DNA of 64,000 nt from a bacterium (GTDB lineage Bacteria; Bacillota_I; Bacilli_A; RF39; UBA660): assembly GCA_019421005.1 (NCBI GenBank), contig JAHZGA010000001.1:75671-139670 (forward strand), given 5' to 3'. The stretch's first letter is position 1; each line of letters starts with the position of its first letter. The position numbers and the translations under genes were made by a program. Shown in pieces: positions 42,864-49,883 of the stretch. The notes beneath the pieces were generated by a model, which saw only the letters and a list, made by a program, of their open reading frames with translations, did no database searches and had not been told where the DNA came from.

Positions 42864-43139
42864 ATGAAAAATACTATAACAAAACAAGATATAGATAACA
42901 TTTTAAAAGATACACTAATTAAAGTTGAACAATACGGAGATAAAACAACAGTTTTAAAAGCTACGTTGCCTAATGACTTTGTAATTGTTGAAAGTTCTAG
43001 CTGCGTAGATCCTGCAAACTTCGATATGAAAATTGGAGAAGAAATATGTATGGACAAGCTAGTTAATAAAATTTGGGAGCTTGAAGGCTATAAGCTTCAA
43101 TGTCAAACTAAGGAGGTAGCAGAAAATGGAAATAACTAG
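42864..43139 (+). CDS. Hypothetical phage protein, 91 aa
   Basis: Not recognised. Beta-rich middle (TVLKATLPNDFVIVESSSCVDPANFD), then MKIGEEICMDKLVNKIWELEGY, reminiscent of small phage proteins often annotated Gp49/DUF-type. Overlaps the SpoVG gene by 14 bases. Confidence 0.65.
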   Translation: MKNTITKQDIDNILKDTLIKVEQYGDKTTVLKATLPNDFVIVESSSCVDPANFDMKIGEEICMDKLVNKIWELEGYKLQCQTKEVAENGNN

Positions 43140-43380
43140 CGTTAAAGTAAAAAAAATAAATGAAGAAAACTCTCGTTTAGTTGGAGCTGCTTCTGTAGTT
43201 GTTGATAAAGAATTTATTATCAAAGATATAAAAATTATTAAAGGAGACGACCGTCTATTCCTAGCTATGCCTAGTCAAAAAATGCCAGACGGATCCTACG
43301 CAGATATAGCACACCCTCTTAATGTTGAGTGTCGCAAAAAATTTGAAGATATTATTTTAGCAGAATATGATAAGTGCTAA
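43126..43380 (+). CDS. spoVG: Phage-encoded SpoVG family protein
   Basis: An 84-aa protein matching SpoVG throughout: VKVKKINEENSRLVGAASVVV, then EFIIKDIKIIKGDDRLFLAMPS and DIAHPLNVECRKKFEDII. SpoVG in Bacillus affects septum placement and in others binds RNA/DNA to regulate genes. Here it is in the middle of the early phage operon, overlapping both neighbours. The phage may use it as a nucleic-acid-binding regulator. Confidence 0.9.
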   Translation: MEITSVKVKKINEENSRLVGAASVVVDKEFIIKDIKIIKGDDRLFLAMPSQKMPDGSYADIAHPLNVECRKKFEDIILAEYDKC

Positions 43381-43912
43381 TGAATTATGGAAGTCAATAG
43401 AATACGATACTCGTTATCAAGTATCAAGCTATGGACGATTTAGAAAGAAAAACCCTAAAAATGGTTATAGATATTTAAAACCTTTTAGAAAACATAATCT
43501 ATTTTTAGTAAAGATTAAAGATAAAGATTTTAACTGTGCTCGATTAGTTGCTAATGCTTTTATTAAGCAATTAGCTTCTAATGATAGAGTCTATCATAAA
43601 AATAAAATAGAATTTGATAATTACTATAAAAATTTAGAAGTTGTATCTTTAAAAGAGCTTGGTAAACGAACTGGCTATATATCAAAATCTAAACGAGTTG
43701 TAGAAGTTAAAAACGGCGAGATTATAAGAGACTGGCCTTCAAGTAGAAAAGCCGCTAAAGACTTATATATTTCTTATCAGACCGTTTCCGACTACTGCAA
43801 TAATAAGGTGGAAAGCCCTATGTTTAATCTTATGTGGGAAGACGATTATTTTGACGAAGTATTAGAGCCGTTTAAATGGGAACATAAAAAAAGAAAGGAA
43901 AAAAAGAAATGA
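43367..43912 (+). CDS. NUMOD4/HNH-type endonuclease-like protein
   Basis: NUMOD4 region ELWKSIEYDTRYQVSSYGRF, a degenerate HNH core (RVYHKNKIEFDNYYKNLEVVS) and a NUMOD1-like C-terminal segment (GEIIRDWPSSRKAAKDLYIS). This is the domain order of phage HNH homing endonucleases. The HNH pattern retains one His and two Asn positions, so nicking activity is possible. The overlap with spoVG suggests fixed co-transcription. Confidence 0.78.
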   Translation: MISANELWKSIEYDTRYQVSSYGRFRKKNPKNGYRYLKPFRKHNLFLVKIKDKDFNCARLVANAFIKQLASNDRVYHKNKIEFDNYYKNLEVVSLKELGKRTGYISKSKRVVEVKNGEIIRDWPSSRKAAKDLYISYQTVSDYCNNKVESPMFNLMWEDDYFDEVLEPFKWEHKKRKEKKK

Positions 43913-44271
43913 AAACTAAAATCAAAAGTACAATAAAAGACATCATTGATTATACACTAACAAATGAATTTAAAGCTTTAGTAATGATTATGTTATTTAT
44001 GTTCTTATGTGTTTCCCTATTCTGGGGTGCTATATGTACAGTAATGACTAATGACATTACAGAAGTAGCTACAGAGCAAAAAGAAGAAAATATAAAACTT
44101 CAAGCAGAATATGACAAGTTATCTCAAGAGTACGCTCGTATGAAAATGGCTTACGAGGAAACTTATGAACTATTTACTACTTGTCAAGAGTCTACATCTT
44201 GGTATGAACAATTTTATTATGACAATGTAGATCCAACAACTGGAGAAATTGAGGGGGAATATTATGAGTAG
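43909..44271 (+). CDS. Membrane-anchored coiled-coil phage protein
   Basis: A 120-aa protein: N-terminal basic stretch, one membrane segment (LVMIMLFMFLCVSLFWGAI), then a predicted coiled coil (EQKEENIKLQAEYDKLSQEY). Four-base overlap with the upstream gene. Confidence 0.65.
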   Translation: MKTKIKSTIKDIIDYTLTNEFKALVMIMLFMFLCVSLFWGAICTVMTNDITEVATEQKEENIKLQAEYDKLSQEYARMKMAYEETYELFTTCQESTSWYEQFYYDNVDPTTGEIEGEYYE

Positions 44272-44605
44272 TATTATTTGTTTATTATTAGGTTTAATAT
44301 TAGGCTCTGGTTTATGTTATCTTGCCTTTAATCAAGTTTTAACTGCTAAAGACGATATTATAGAAGATTATAAAAAAGGTATAGAACTACATAACCAAAG
44401 AGAATTAAAACTTATATATATAAATCAGTCTACTAAAGATTATGTAAAACAACAACAAGATATTCTTAAAACTGTACCTATTAAAGTAAAAGAAATTACA
44501 GACGAAGCTAGTTTACAAGCTGGTAGATACATGGCTTTAAAAGATATAGAAAAAACTATTATTCAATTAGAAAAGAACTCCGAAAGCTTAGTAAATAAAA
44601 AATAA
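44264..44605 (+). CDS. Membrane-anchored coiled-coil phage protein, second
   Basis: A 113-aa protein with an N-terminal membrane helix (SSIICLLLGLILGSGLCYLAF) and a long charged helix. Start ATG 44264 follows GAGGGGG. The layout resembles the preceding protein and they may work as a pair, or one may be a Rz-like spanin component; this is only inferred. Confidence 0.6.
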   Translation: MSSIICLLLGLILGSGLCYLAFNQVLTAKDDIIEDYKKGIELHNQRELKLIYINQSTKDYVKQQQDILKTVPIKVKEITDEASLQAGRYMALKDIEKTIIQLEKNSESLVNKK

Positions 44606-44616
44606 GGAGTGATGTT

Positions 44617-45246
44617 ATGCCTAGAGTGTTTAGAAACAAGTTCGGTCGTAAAACTGTTAGACCTTTCAAAAAGCAAGACCTAAATAGTATGATCGTAATT
44701 TGTAAAAAAAATAAAAACGCAGCCGAAGAAGAAGAAAACAAAGAACAAGTTTATTTATGGGATCGCAACTATATGATACTACACCTAGGTAGAAATCTAG
44801 CTTTTCGTATAGAAGATCTATTACAGTTGAAAACTGATAATTTTAAAAATGGAGGTATTTATACAAGAGAGTTCAAAACTGGTAAAGAGCAAGCTTTTGA
44901 ACTCCACCCTTCATTAAGAAAAGATTTAGAAGATTATATAAATAGAAATAAGCTTGTTGAAGGAGAATATTTATTTAAAAGTCGTAAAGGTACTAATATA
45001 CCTATTACGCGTCAAAGAGCTTGGCAGATTATTAAAGAATTATCAGACGAAGTTAAAGTGTCTTATGTTGTAGGCTGCCACTCCTTACGTAAGTATTTTG
45101 CTAGAGAGTATTACGAACAGACTGGAGATTTAATCGGTTTAAAAGAAATGTTAAATCACTCTAGCGAAACAGTAACATTAAGGTATATATGTTGGGAAGA
45201 AGACGACAAAAACATCAAGCGAAAAAACTTTTATTTAGGAGGTTAA
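44617..45246 (+). CDS. Tyrosine recombinase, catalytic domain only
   Basis: A 209-aa protein with the full catalytic set of the phage-integrase family: R64 (LAFRIEDLLQL), Lys in TREFKTGK, H155-x-x-R158 (CHSLRKY), H181 (LNHSSE) and nucleophile Y190 (TLRYIC). No arm-binding or SAM-like N-terminal domain is present. The same prophage already has a serine integrase, so this may do another job: XerCD-like dimer resolution, inversion or transcription-linked DNA binding. Confidence 0.88.
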   Translation: MPRVFRNKFGRKTVRPFKKQDLNSMIVICKKNKNAAEEEENKEQVYLWDRNYMILHLGRNLAFRIEDLLQLKTDNFKNGGIYTREFKTGKEQAFELHPSLRKDLEDYINRNKLVEGEYLFKSRKGTNIPITRQRAWQIIKELSDEVKVSYVVGCHSLRKYFAREYYEQTGDLIGLKEMLNHSSETVTLRYICWEEDDKNIKRKNFYLGG

Positions 45247-45248
45247 AA

Positions 45249-45626
45249 ATGAATTTAATTATTATTAGTCAAGATAAAAAATCAATATGGGACTTTTCAC
45301 AATGTTGTATATTTATACCAAACGACAGTATACATGAGATATTTATACGACCTTATTATGCGCCTAATGGTGTATCAATAGCAACTTATGAAGATCCTAA
45401 AAAAACAGAGGACGTTTTAAAAGAAATAATTAACCTATTTAGTAAATCAAAAATGCTACTTACGCCTAAAGTTAATATGAGACTAGAAGATGTAGAAACT
45501 GCAAAAAAATATTTTGATAATTTAAACGGCGAAAAGTTTATTGTATCAGATAGTAATTTCAATATTAAACCTATTGGAAACAATTATAATTTGATATATA
45601 AATTACCAGAGGACGTAAAAATATGA
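45249..45626 (+). CDS. Hypothetical phage protein, 125 aa
   Basis: Not recognised. N-terminal strand-rich stretch (NLIIISQDKKSIWDFSQCCIF) and a central helix (TEDVLKEIINLFSKSKM). ATG 45249 follows TTAGGAGGT; four-base overlap with the next gene. Confidence 0.65.
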   Translation: MNLIIISQDKKSIWDFSQCCIFIPNDSIHEIFIRPYYAPNGVSIATYEDPKKTEDVLKEIINLFSKSKMLLTPKVNMRLEDVETAKKYFDNLNGEKFIVSDSNFNIKPIGNNYNLIYKLPEDVKI

Positions 45627-45925
45627 ATTTAGATAACTTAAAATTAGTTACTCCAGAAGAACATAGAAAATATTATAAAAACTATAGAAAACAAAATTGT
45701 GATGTCGTAGGTATACAAGAACAGGTTAAGTTAGGCTATTTAAAATTTTATATAAAAGATAAATATATATATTGTGAAAATGTTATTACTAAAGAGTGTG
45801 TAATTGTCGGAACGCTTGACAATATTACTATTGGTATTGATTTAGGACAAGACTCTGACAAAATGTTTGAAGCTTTGGCTACTATAGACGCTGGTAGTAT
45901 TAGTAGAACTAGAGGTCAATTATGA
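45623..45925 (+). CDS. Hypothetical phage protein, 100 aa
   Basis: Not recognised. It begins with a TPEEHRKYYKNYRKQN helix. The rest is beta-rich with a C-terminal acidic segment (IDLGQDSDKMFEALATIDAG). ATGA overlap on both sides. Confidence 0.6.
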   Translation: MNLDNLKLVTPEEHRKYYKNYRKQNCDVVGIQEQVKLGYLKFYIKDKYIYCENVITKECVIVGTLDNITIGIDLGQDSDKMFEALATIDAGSISRTRGQL

Positions 45926-46200
45926 GTTATTTAGAAAATTGTACTGACTTATGGTATTTAATGAGTGATTTCTTTTACGATAATAAATGTTGCAATGGTT
46001 TAATAAAGGGCGATCCTAATTATTATCAATTTCAAAAAAATAAAACTATATTCTCTGTAAGAAGAATAAGAGATAACTTTTATAAATTAAAAGTTATAAG
46101 AAGATATAAAAAAAAAGAACAAGATACACTCTATTTTGAGTGTAAATCGTTAAAAGAAATAGAAGATACTATATTAAAGTATTTTTTAAAAAACAAATAA
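45922..46200 (+). CDS. Hypothetical phage protein, 92 aa
   Basis: Not recognised. Mixed alpha/beta with Cys (CCNGLIKGDP) and a basic middle (RRYKKKEQDT). Ends the tight chain that began at 41278; a 170-bp gap follows. Confidence 0.6.
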   Translation: MSYLENCTDLWYLMSDFFYDNKCCNGLIKGDPNYYQFQKNKTIFSVRRIRDNFYKLKVIRRYKKKEQDTLYFECKSLKEIEDTILKYFLKNK

Positions 46201-46243
46201 CAATTTTACATAATGAAAATATGTAAATTGATATAAAAAATAA

Positions 46244-46267
46244 CATTTTCCTGATGTCGGGAAAATG
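46244..46267. repeat. 8-bp inverted repeat in an early-region gap
   Basis: CATTTTCC (46244-46251) pairs with GGAAAATG (46260-46267) across 8 bases. Just upstream is an imperfect IR CAATTTTACATA/TATGTAAATTG (46201-46230). The gap 46201-46371 holds no gene that I can support; it may be an internal promoter or regulatory region. Confidence 0.45.
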
Positions 46268-46371
46268 CTTATAAAATCTAGGTAAAACTACTCTTTTGTA
46301 GGGTGGCTAGTGAATTTAACAGAATTATGTCATTTTGTAAAATTCAATATATAGGAATTGAGGTGTTGAAA

Positions 46372-46662
46372 GTGAACAAAAAAGAAGAAGTTATTAAAGA
46401 ATTAGGACCTATAGCAAAGGTTTTAAATATAAAAATAGATTATGTAATAGACTCTAAACGTGAGTATCTAGTTTGTAATAACACCAAAATATGTACAAGT
46501 TGTACTAGTGTATATGGAATAAGAGAAGAATTTTTCGGTTATGTATTTTTAACTGAGTGGAAACATAGAAGTTTAGGAGCCTTTGAAAATCAAGTTAAAA
46601 GACATATAAAGCAATATTGGTATGACGATAATTTTAATCAACCATACTATAAAGGTTTTTAA
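46372..46662 (+). CDS. Hypothetical phage protein, 96 aa
   Basis: Not recognised. Alpha/beta N-terminus (EVIKELGPIAKVLNIKIDYV), then a Cys cluster (CNNTKICTSC) and a basic C-terminus. GTG 46372 is chosen for GAGGTG six bases upstream; longer starts have no ribosome site. Confidence 0.6.
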   Translation: MNKKEEVIKELGPIAKVLNIKIDYVIDSKREYLVCNNTKICTSCTSVYGIREEFFGYVFLTEWKHRSLGAFENQVKRHIKQYWYDDNFNQPYYKGF

Positions 46663-46663
46663 A

Positions 46664-46891
46664 ATGACTAAACTAAGAGATAAAATAGTTGGTTATATTT
46701 CTCCTAAACAAAGAAAAATAAATACACTAGAAAATAAAGTCTCTACTCTTGAAGGAGTAATAAAAGACGAATTATATAATCTATTTATCGAAAAGCTGGG
46801 AGAACCAGCAGAAATGAAACGTCTGAAAAAAGACAATAAAAGATTAAGACAACAAAATAAGTCTTTAAAAGAAATAATTAAAAATAATTAA
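46664..46891 (+). CDS. Coiled-coil phage protein, 75 aa
   Basis: Highly charged helix throughout, with the heptad-like KKDNKRLRQQNKSLKEI at the end. AAAGG precedes ATG 46664. Not recognised. Confidence 0.55.
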   Translation: MTKLRDKIVGYISPKQRKINTLENKVSTLEGVIKDELYNLFIEKLGEPAEMKRLKKDNKRLRQQNKSLKEIIKNN

Positions 46892-46911
46892 TTAAAAAGG
46901 TGGTGCTAGTT

Positions 46912-47121
46912 GTGAACTTAAAAGAAATGCAAAAATATGCTAATGCGTTATCTGAAATTAGAGTTAAATGTAATTGTAGTCATACTTTATATTTTCCTGC
47001 TTATGGTCCAGATGTGCAGATTTGTTCACATTGTGGCCATAAAGTCTATAGAAATGATCGTATAAAATTTAAAGAAATATTATCTAAATGTATTAAAGTA
47101 AAGGAGGTACAAAATGGGTAA
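46912..47121 (+). CDS. Small zinc-ribbon-like phage protein
   Basis: 69 aa; a CNC...CSHC arrangement across ~24 residues (CNCSHTLYFPAYG, QICSHCGHKV) suggests a zinc ribbon. GTG 46912 with AAAGGTGG upstream. Overlaps the next gene by 8 bases. Confidence 0.6.
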   Translation: MNLKEMQKYANALSEIRVKCNCSHTLYFPAYGPDVQICSHCGHKVYRNDRIKFKEILSKCIKVKEVQNG

Positions 47122-47434
47122 GACTTATAATAGCAAGTGGAAAGTTACACCACTTACAGTTAATTTTAATCAAAAACAATGGAGACAAGACTTCGGAGCT
47201 TTTATTAGAAGTAAATTATTCTGGGACGGTACAACTTTAGTAACAAGATCTAAAGCAAAGTCCCAGGGACCTAATTTAATTACTAAGGGAATAAGAACTT
47301 TCGAAGTATATAACGCCTATGGTGGTAGTGTTATAGTTGAATATCAAAACGAAAATGAAGTTTTATATACTACTCACGAAGATTTAATAAAACAATATTT
47401 TGAAGAAAGGAACATCAATATTTATGGAAAATAA
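47114..47434 (+). CDS. Hypothetical phage protein, 106 aa
   Basis: Not recognised. Aromatic/basic N-terminal half (KWKVTPLTVNFNQKQWRQDF), then beta-rich (TFEVYNAYGGSVIVEYQNEN). AAAGGAGG upstream. Confidence 0.6.
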   Translation: MGKTYNSKWKVTPLTVNFNQKQWRQDFGAFIRSKLFWDGTTLVTRSKAKSQGPNLITKGIRTFEVYNAYGGSVIVEYQNENEVLYTTHEDLIKQYFEERNINIYGK

Positions 47435-47624
47435 AAAAATGAATTGCTCTAATTGTGGAGCCGTTATTGAAGATACATATTACAAATGTTTAGATAATTG
47501 TTTACAAGTTAATTTCTTTGATACAGAAGAAGAAAATTGCTTTTGTTCTGAGGAGTGCTTTTGTAAATATATGGAATTAGAACAGTTAGAAGTTAACGAA
47601 GAAAATGACGGAGAAGAAATTTAA
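47424..47624 (+). CDS. Small Cys-rich phage protein
   Basis: 66 aa with CSNC and CFCSEECFCKY, the pattern of a treble-clef or MYM-like zinc site. ATG 47424 is 13 bases after AAAGG; a second ATG lies at 47439. Confidence 0.55.
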   Translation: MENKKMNCSNCGAVIEDTYYKCLDNCLQVNFFDTEEENCFCSEECFCKYMELEQLEVNEENDGEEI

Positions 47625-47796
47625 AGATAAATGCGATTTATGTGGTAAATTTGATATTTTAAAAGGTTATAATGGTAAATGCCTTTGTCCTAAATGTATC
47701 GAAAAAGGACCACAAGAAAATTGTTCTCCACTCCCTCGAAAAAACGAAAAACAATTAAGTATATTTGATTTGGAGGTAATGTCTCGTGGAAATTGA
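47605..47796 (+). CDS. Small zinc-finger-like phage protein
   Basis: 63 aa with CDLCGKF and CLCPKC (two Cys pairs). Overlaps the upstream gene by 20 bases. Three consecutive Cys-pair microproteins (46912, 47424, 47605) form a small zinc-protein cluster. Confidence 0.55.
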   Translation: MTEKKFKDKCDLCGKFDILKGYNGKCLCPKCIEKGPQENCSPLPRKNEKQLSIFDLEVMSRGN

Positions 47797-48109
47797 TACA
47801 GAAAAAGCAGAACAAGCAATAAAAGAATTATCAGACGCTTTTACAAAAGCATTTATGCCAGTTGCAGAAGCTATAAAAAATATATCAACTACACTTTGTC
47901 ATACATTTATTGATACTTGGGAAAGCATTAAGGAAAAAATGCCCGACTTTGAAAAAATGAAAATTTCACGAAAGCGTTTTGTTAAACTTTTAATGAGTAT
48001 TGGTTATCAAAGAAACGAAGCCAATAAAATTGCTTGGCGTTATCACGAAGAAAAAGGAAAATATACATTTTTAGATTTTATCATTGAAAGTAACAAGAAG
48101 GAGGTATAA
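47786..48109 (+). CDS. Hypothetical phage protein, 107 aa
   Basis: Helical N-terminus (EKAEQAIKELSDAFTKAFMP) and a C-terminal RKRFVKLLMSIGYQRNEANK stretch with a conserved-looking WRYHEEKGKY. GTG 47786 with GGAGGTAATG upstream. Not recognised. Confidence 0.6.
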   Translation: MEIDTEKAEQAIKELSDAFTKAFMPVAEAIKNISTTLCHTFIDTWESIKEKMPDFEKMKISRKRFVKLLMSIGYQRNEANKIAWRYHEEKGKYTFLDFIIESNKKEV

Positions 48110-48112
48110 TCA

Positions 48113-48199
48113 ATGTGGCTTAGTATACTCATAGGAGCACTAATTGTATGTGCTGGTTTATATAGAATTGCCGAAGCAATAGAAAAAAATAAAAAGTAA
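48113..48199 (+). CDS. 28-aa transmembrane microprotein
   Basis: Begins MWLSILIGALIVCAGLY, one short hydrophobic helix, ending in a basic tail (EKNKK). AAGGAGGTATAATCA immediately before the ATG is a strong ribosome site. Lies between two solid genes with no overlap. Small holin-like or signalling role is only conjecture. Confidence 0.5.
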   Translation: MWLSILIGALIVCAGLYRIAEAIEKNKK

Positions 48200-48218
48200 G
48201 AAAGGAAGGATCTAATTT

Positions 48219-48767
48219 ATGGCTGGAATTACAGAAACAGCCAACGGAGAAAAATCACAAATAGACTTCAAAGAAATAACAAGTTTTATCGTCGAAGAAT
48301 TATCAAAGAGAAATCTACTACGTAAAGGAGCTACTACTTATCAAAATACGGAGTCTCTTTTATACAAATATAACGACTTGAAAAAATCAGTTGAAGACCG
48401 TGAAGAAGAAATCGAGGAAATTAAAACAACTGGACTACGTGGAAAATCAAAGAGCATATTTAAAATACCAGAAGGAAGTCATAGCGATTATGATACTATC
48501 GAAGAAGATATAATAAATGGCTTAATATCTGACATCAAAAAGACACAGTTAATTATTAACCGCATAGACAGAATATTAAAGAAATTTAAGTCCGATAAAT
48601 ATATCGACATAATTAAATTAAAATACTTTGAAAATAAAACGCAGCAAGATATAGCTGATTATTTCGAAAAAGATACTACTACAATATGGAGAAATAACAA
48701 GCGTTTAATCAATGAAATAAAGGTTTATCTATTCCCTAATGATGTTATTAAAGAACTTAACTATTGA
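48219..48767 (+). CDS. ArpU-like phage late transcription regulator
   Basis: 182 aa with a coiled-coil N-terminal half (VEDREEEIEEIKTT) and a sigma-70 region-4-like HTH at the C-terminus (LKYFENKTQQDIADYFEKDT, TIWRNNKRLINEI). ArpU-family regulators of enterococcal and lactococcal phages activate late genes. The gene is directly followed by GCAAT iterons and the late promoter, which fits that job. Confidence 0.82.
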   Translation: MAGITETANGEKSQIDFKEITSFIVEELSKRNLLRKGATTYQNTESLLYKYNDLKKSVEDREEEIEEIKTTGLRGKSKSIFKIPEGSHSDYDTIEEDIINGLISDIKKTQLIINRIDRILKKFKSDKYIDIIKLKYFENKTQQDIADYFEKDTTTIWRNNKRLINEIKVYLFPNDVIKELNY

Positions 48768-48773
48768 CAAAAT

Positions 48774-48813
48774 GCAATAACCCACGCAATAACCCCGCAA
48801 TTGACATAGCAAT
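48774..48813 (+). promoter_or_regulatory. Four GCAAT iterons phased at 11-12 bp over the late promoter
   Basis: GCAAT begins at 48774, 48786, 48797 and 48809. The first two are extended (GCAATAACCC). Helical phasing on one face and overlap with the -35 suggest binding by a cooperative activator, probably the ArpU-like protein. Confidence 0.7.
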
Positions 48814-48829
48814 TTTTATATAATATAAT
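48801..48829 (+). promoter_or_regulatory. Late promoter with perfect consensus boxes
   Basis: TTGACA (48801-48806), 17-bp spacer, TATAAT (48824-48829). The transcript starts near 48836. Confidence 0.88.
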
Positions 48830-48858
48830 TGGTACAATGAAATTATTAGGAATTGAGA

Positions 48859-48889
48859 AACACGTCTGTTTTATAGGCGTGTTTTTTTA
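48859..48889 (+). terminator. Leader terminator downstream of the late promoter
   Basis: AAACACGTC/GGCGTGTTT stem (nine pairs, one G-U) followed by seven T, only ~25 bases after the late transcription start and before HNH. Late transcription must pass it. Confidence 0.8.
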
Positions 48890-48910
48890 GTGCTTATTTG
48901 AGGTGGTATT

Positions 48911-49240
48911 ATGGCTAAAGACTTTGCTAAAGAGTTCTATCGTTCTACTGCATGGCGCAAGACTAGAGCTTATATATACAATAAGCAACACGGAATATGT
49001 GAACGTTGCCACGGCGAGTATGGACCTGGCGAAATAGTACACCATAAAATATATCTAACTCCCTATAATATTCATAACCCAGCTATTACACTGGGAGAGG
49101 ACAACCTAGAGCTATTGTGTAGAGTATGCCATGCTATAGAGCATGAGTCAGAGCTGCCAACAGATAAGAGTCTTATGTTCGACGACGAAGGTAATCTAAT
49201 AGAAAGGAGCGTTGATTATGATATTAACCGTCTATACTAA
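48911..49240 (+). CDS. Phage HNH endonuclease (packaging-associated)
   Basis: HNH nuclease with CERCHGEY, VHHKIYL and the C-terminal LELLCRVCHAIEHE. This 109-aa form sits directly upstream of terminase in many cos-type siphoviruses, where HNH helps the terminase cut cos DNA. GAGGTGG before ATG 48911. Confidence 0.9.
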   Translation: MAKDFAKEFYRSTAWRKTRAYIYNKQHGICERCHGEYGPGEIVHHKIYLTPYNIHNPAITLGEDNLELLCRVCHAIEHESELPTDKSLMFDDEGNLIERSVDYDINRLY

Positions 49241-49406
49241 CTATCTCATTATGACTTATGACATAGTCTTTAGTGGTACCAAAGAGGAGCTCGCTAAAGC
49301 ACTAGACGAAGGACCAGTCTTTCTGAGCACAAAGGAAGGAGCGTCAGTCTTTGTTAATCCGATTAACGCTGCGCTGATAGAAATAAAAGACTCCCCCCTT
49401 TCTTAA
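49218..49406 (+). CDS. Small hypothetical phage protein, 62 aa
   Basis: Not recognised: YTNYLIMTYDIVFSGTKEEL, then an acidic helix and a beta-hairpin. ATG 49218 with AAAGGAGCG upstream; 23-base overlap with the HNH gene. Its end enters the G/C-tract region. Confidence 0.5.
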   Translation: MILTVYTNYLIMTYDIVFSGTKEELAKALDEGPVFLSTKEGASVFVNPINAALIEIKDSPLS

Positions 49407-49481
49407 AAAAGATATGCTTCACAGTGAACCGCGCTTGAGTCCTTTTTCGGACTGCTTCGGTCGTGTGAGGGGGGTGTAGTC
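49389..49481. other. Candidate cos/packaging site between HNH and small terminase
   Basis: GACTCCCCCC (49389-49398) and GGGGGGTGTAGTC (49469-49481) form interrupted complementary arms around a hairpin AGTCC/GGACT (49438-49452). It is the richest GC patch in the late region and lies where HNH-terminase phages carry cos. No cut ends are visible in an integrated copy. Confidence 0.4.
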
Positions 49482-49496
49482 AAAGGTGGTGGAAAA

Positions 49497-49883
49497 ATGG
49501 AAAATGAAAATCTTAATTCTAAAGAATTAAAAGAAGTTCCAGACTTTTCGACAGAGCTTAAAAAACTTAAAAAAATATTCAAAAACATACCAAAAGATAA
49601 AAAGAATTTGGTACAAAAGCTTATCGAAAGTGCTGCTTTTATGTCCGTTGAGTTAACTAAATTAGAAAATTACATCAGTGTAAATGGTGTATCAGAAACA
49701 TACCAAAACGGAGAAAACCAGTACGGAACAAAAACCAGTACAGAAGCCAGTGTGTACAACACTATGATTAAAAATTATACGTCGATCATAAAACAATTAT
49801 GTGAGTTATTGCCAGAAGGTTTACCAGCAACAAAGGAAGGTAACGCTTTAATGAATTTCGTTACTAAGCCTAAGGGTAAATAA
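49497..49883 (+). CDS. Small terminase subunit (P27-like)
   Basis: 128 aa; helical N-terminus (KLKKIFKNIPKDKKNLVQKL), middle helix (FMSVELTKLENYI) and NTMIKNYTSIIKQLCELLP, the usual P27-family layout. Binds packaging DNA and recruits the large subunit, which overlaps by one base. Confidence 0.82.
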   Translation: MENENLNSKELKEVPDFSTELKKLKKIFKNIPKDKKNLVQKLIESAAFMSVELTKLENYISVNGVSETYQNGENQYGTKTSTEASVYNTMIKNYTSIIKQLCELLPEGLPATKEGNALMNFVTKPKGK

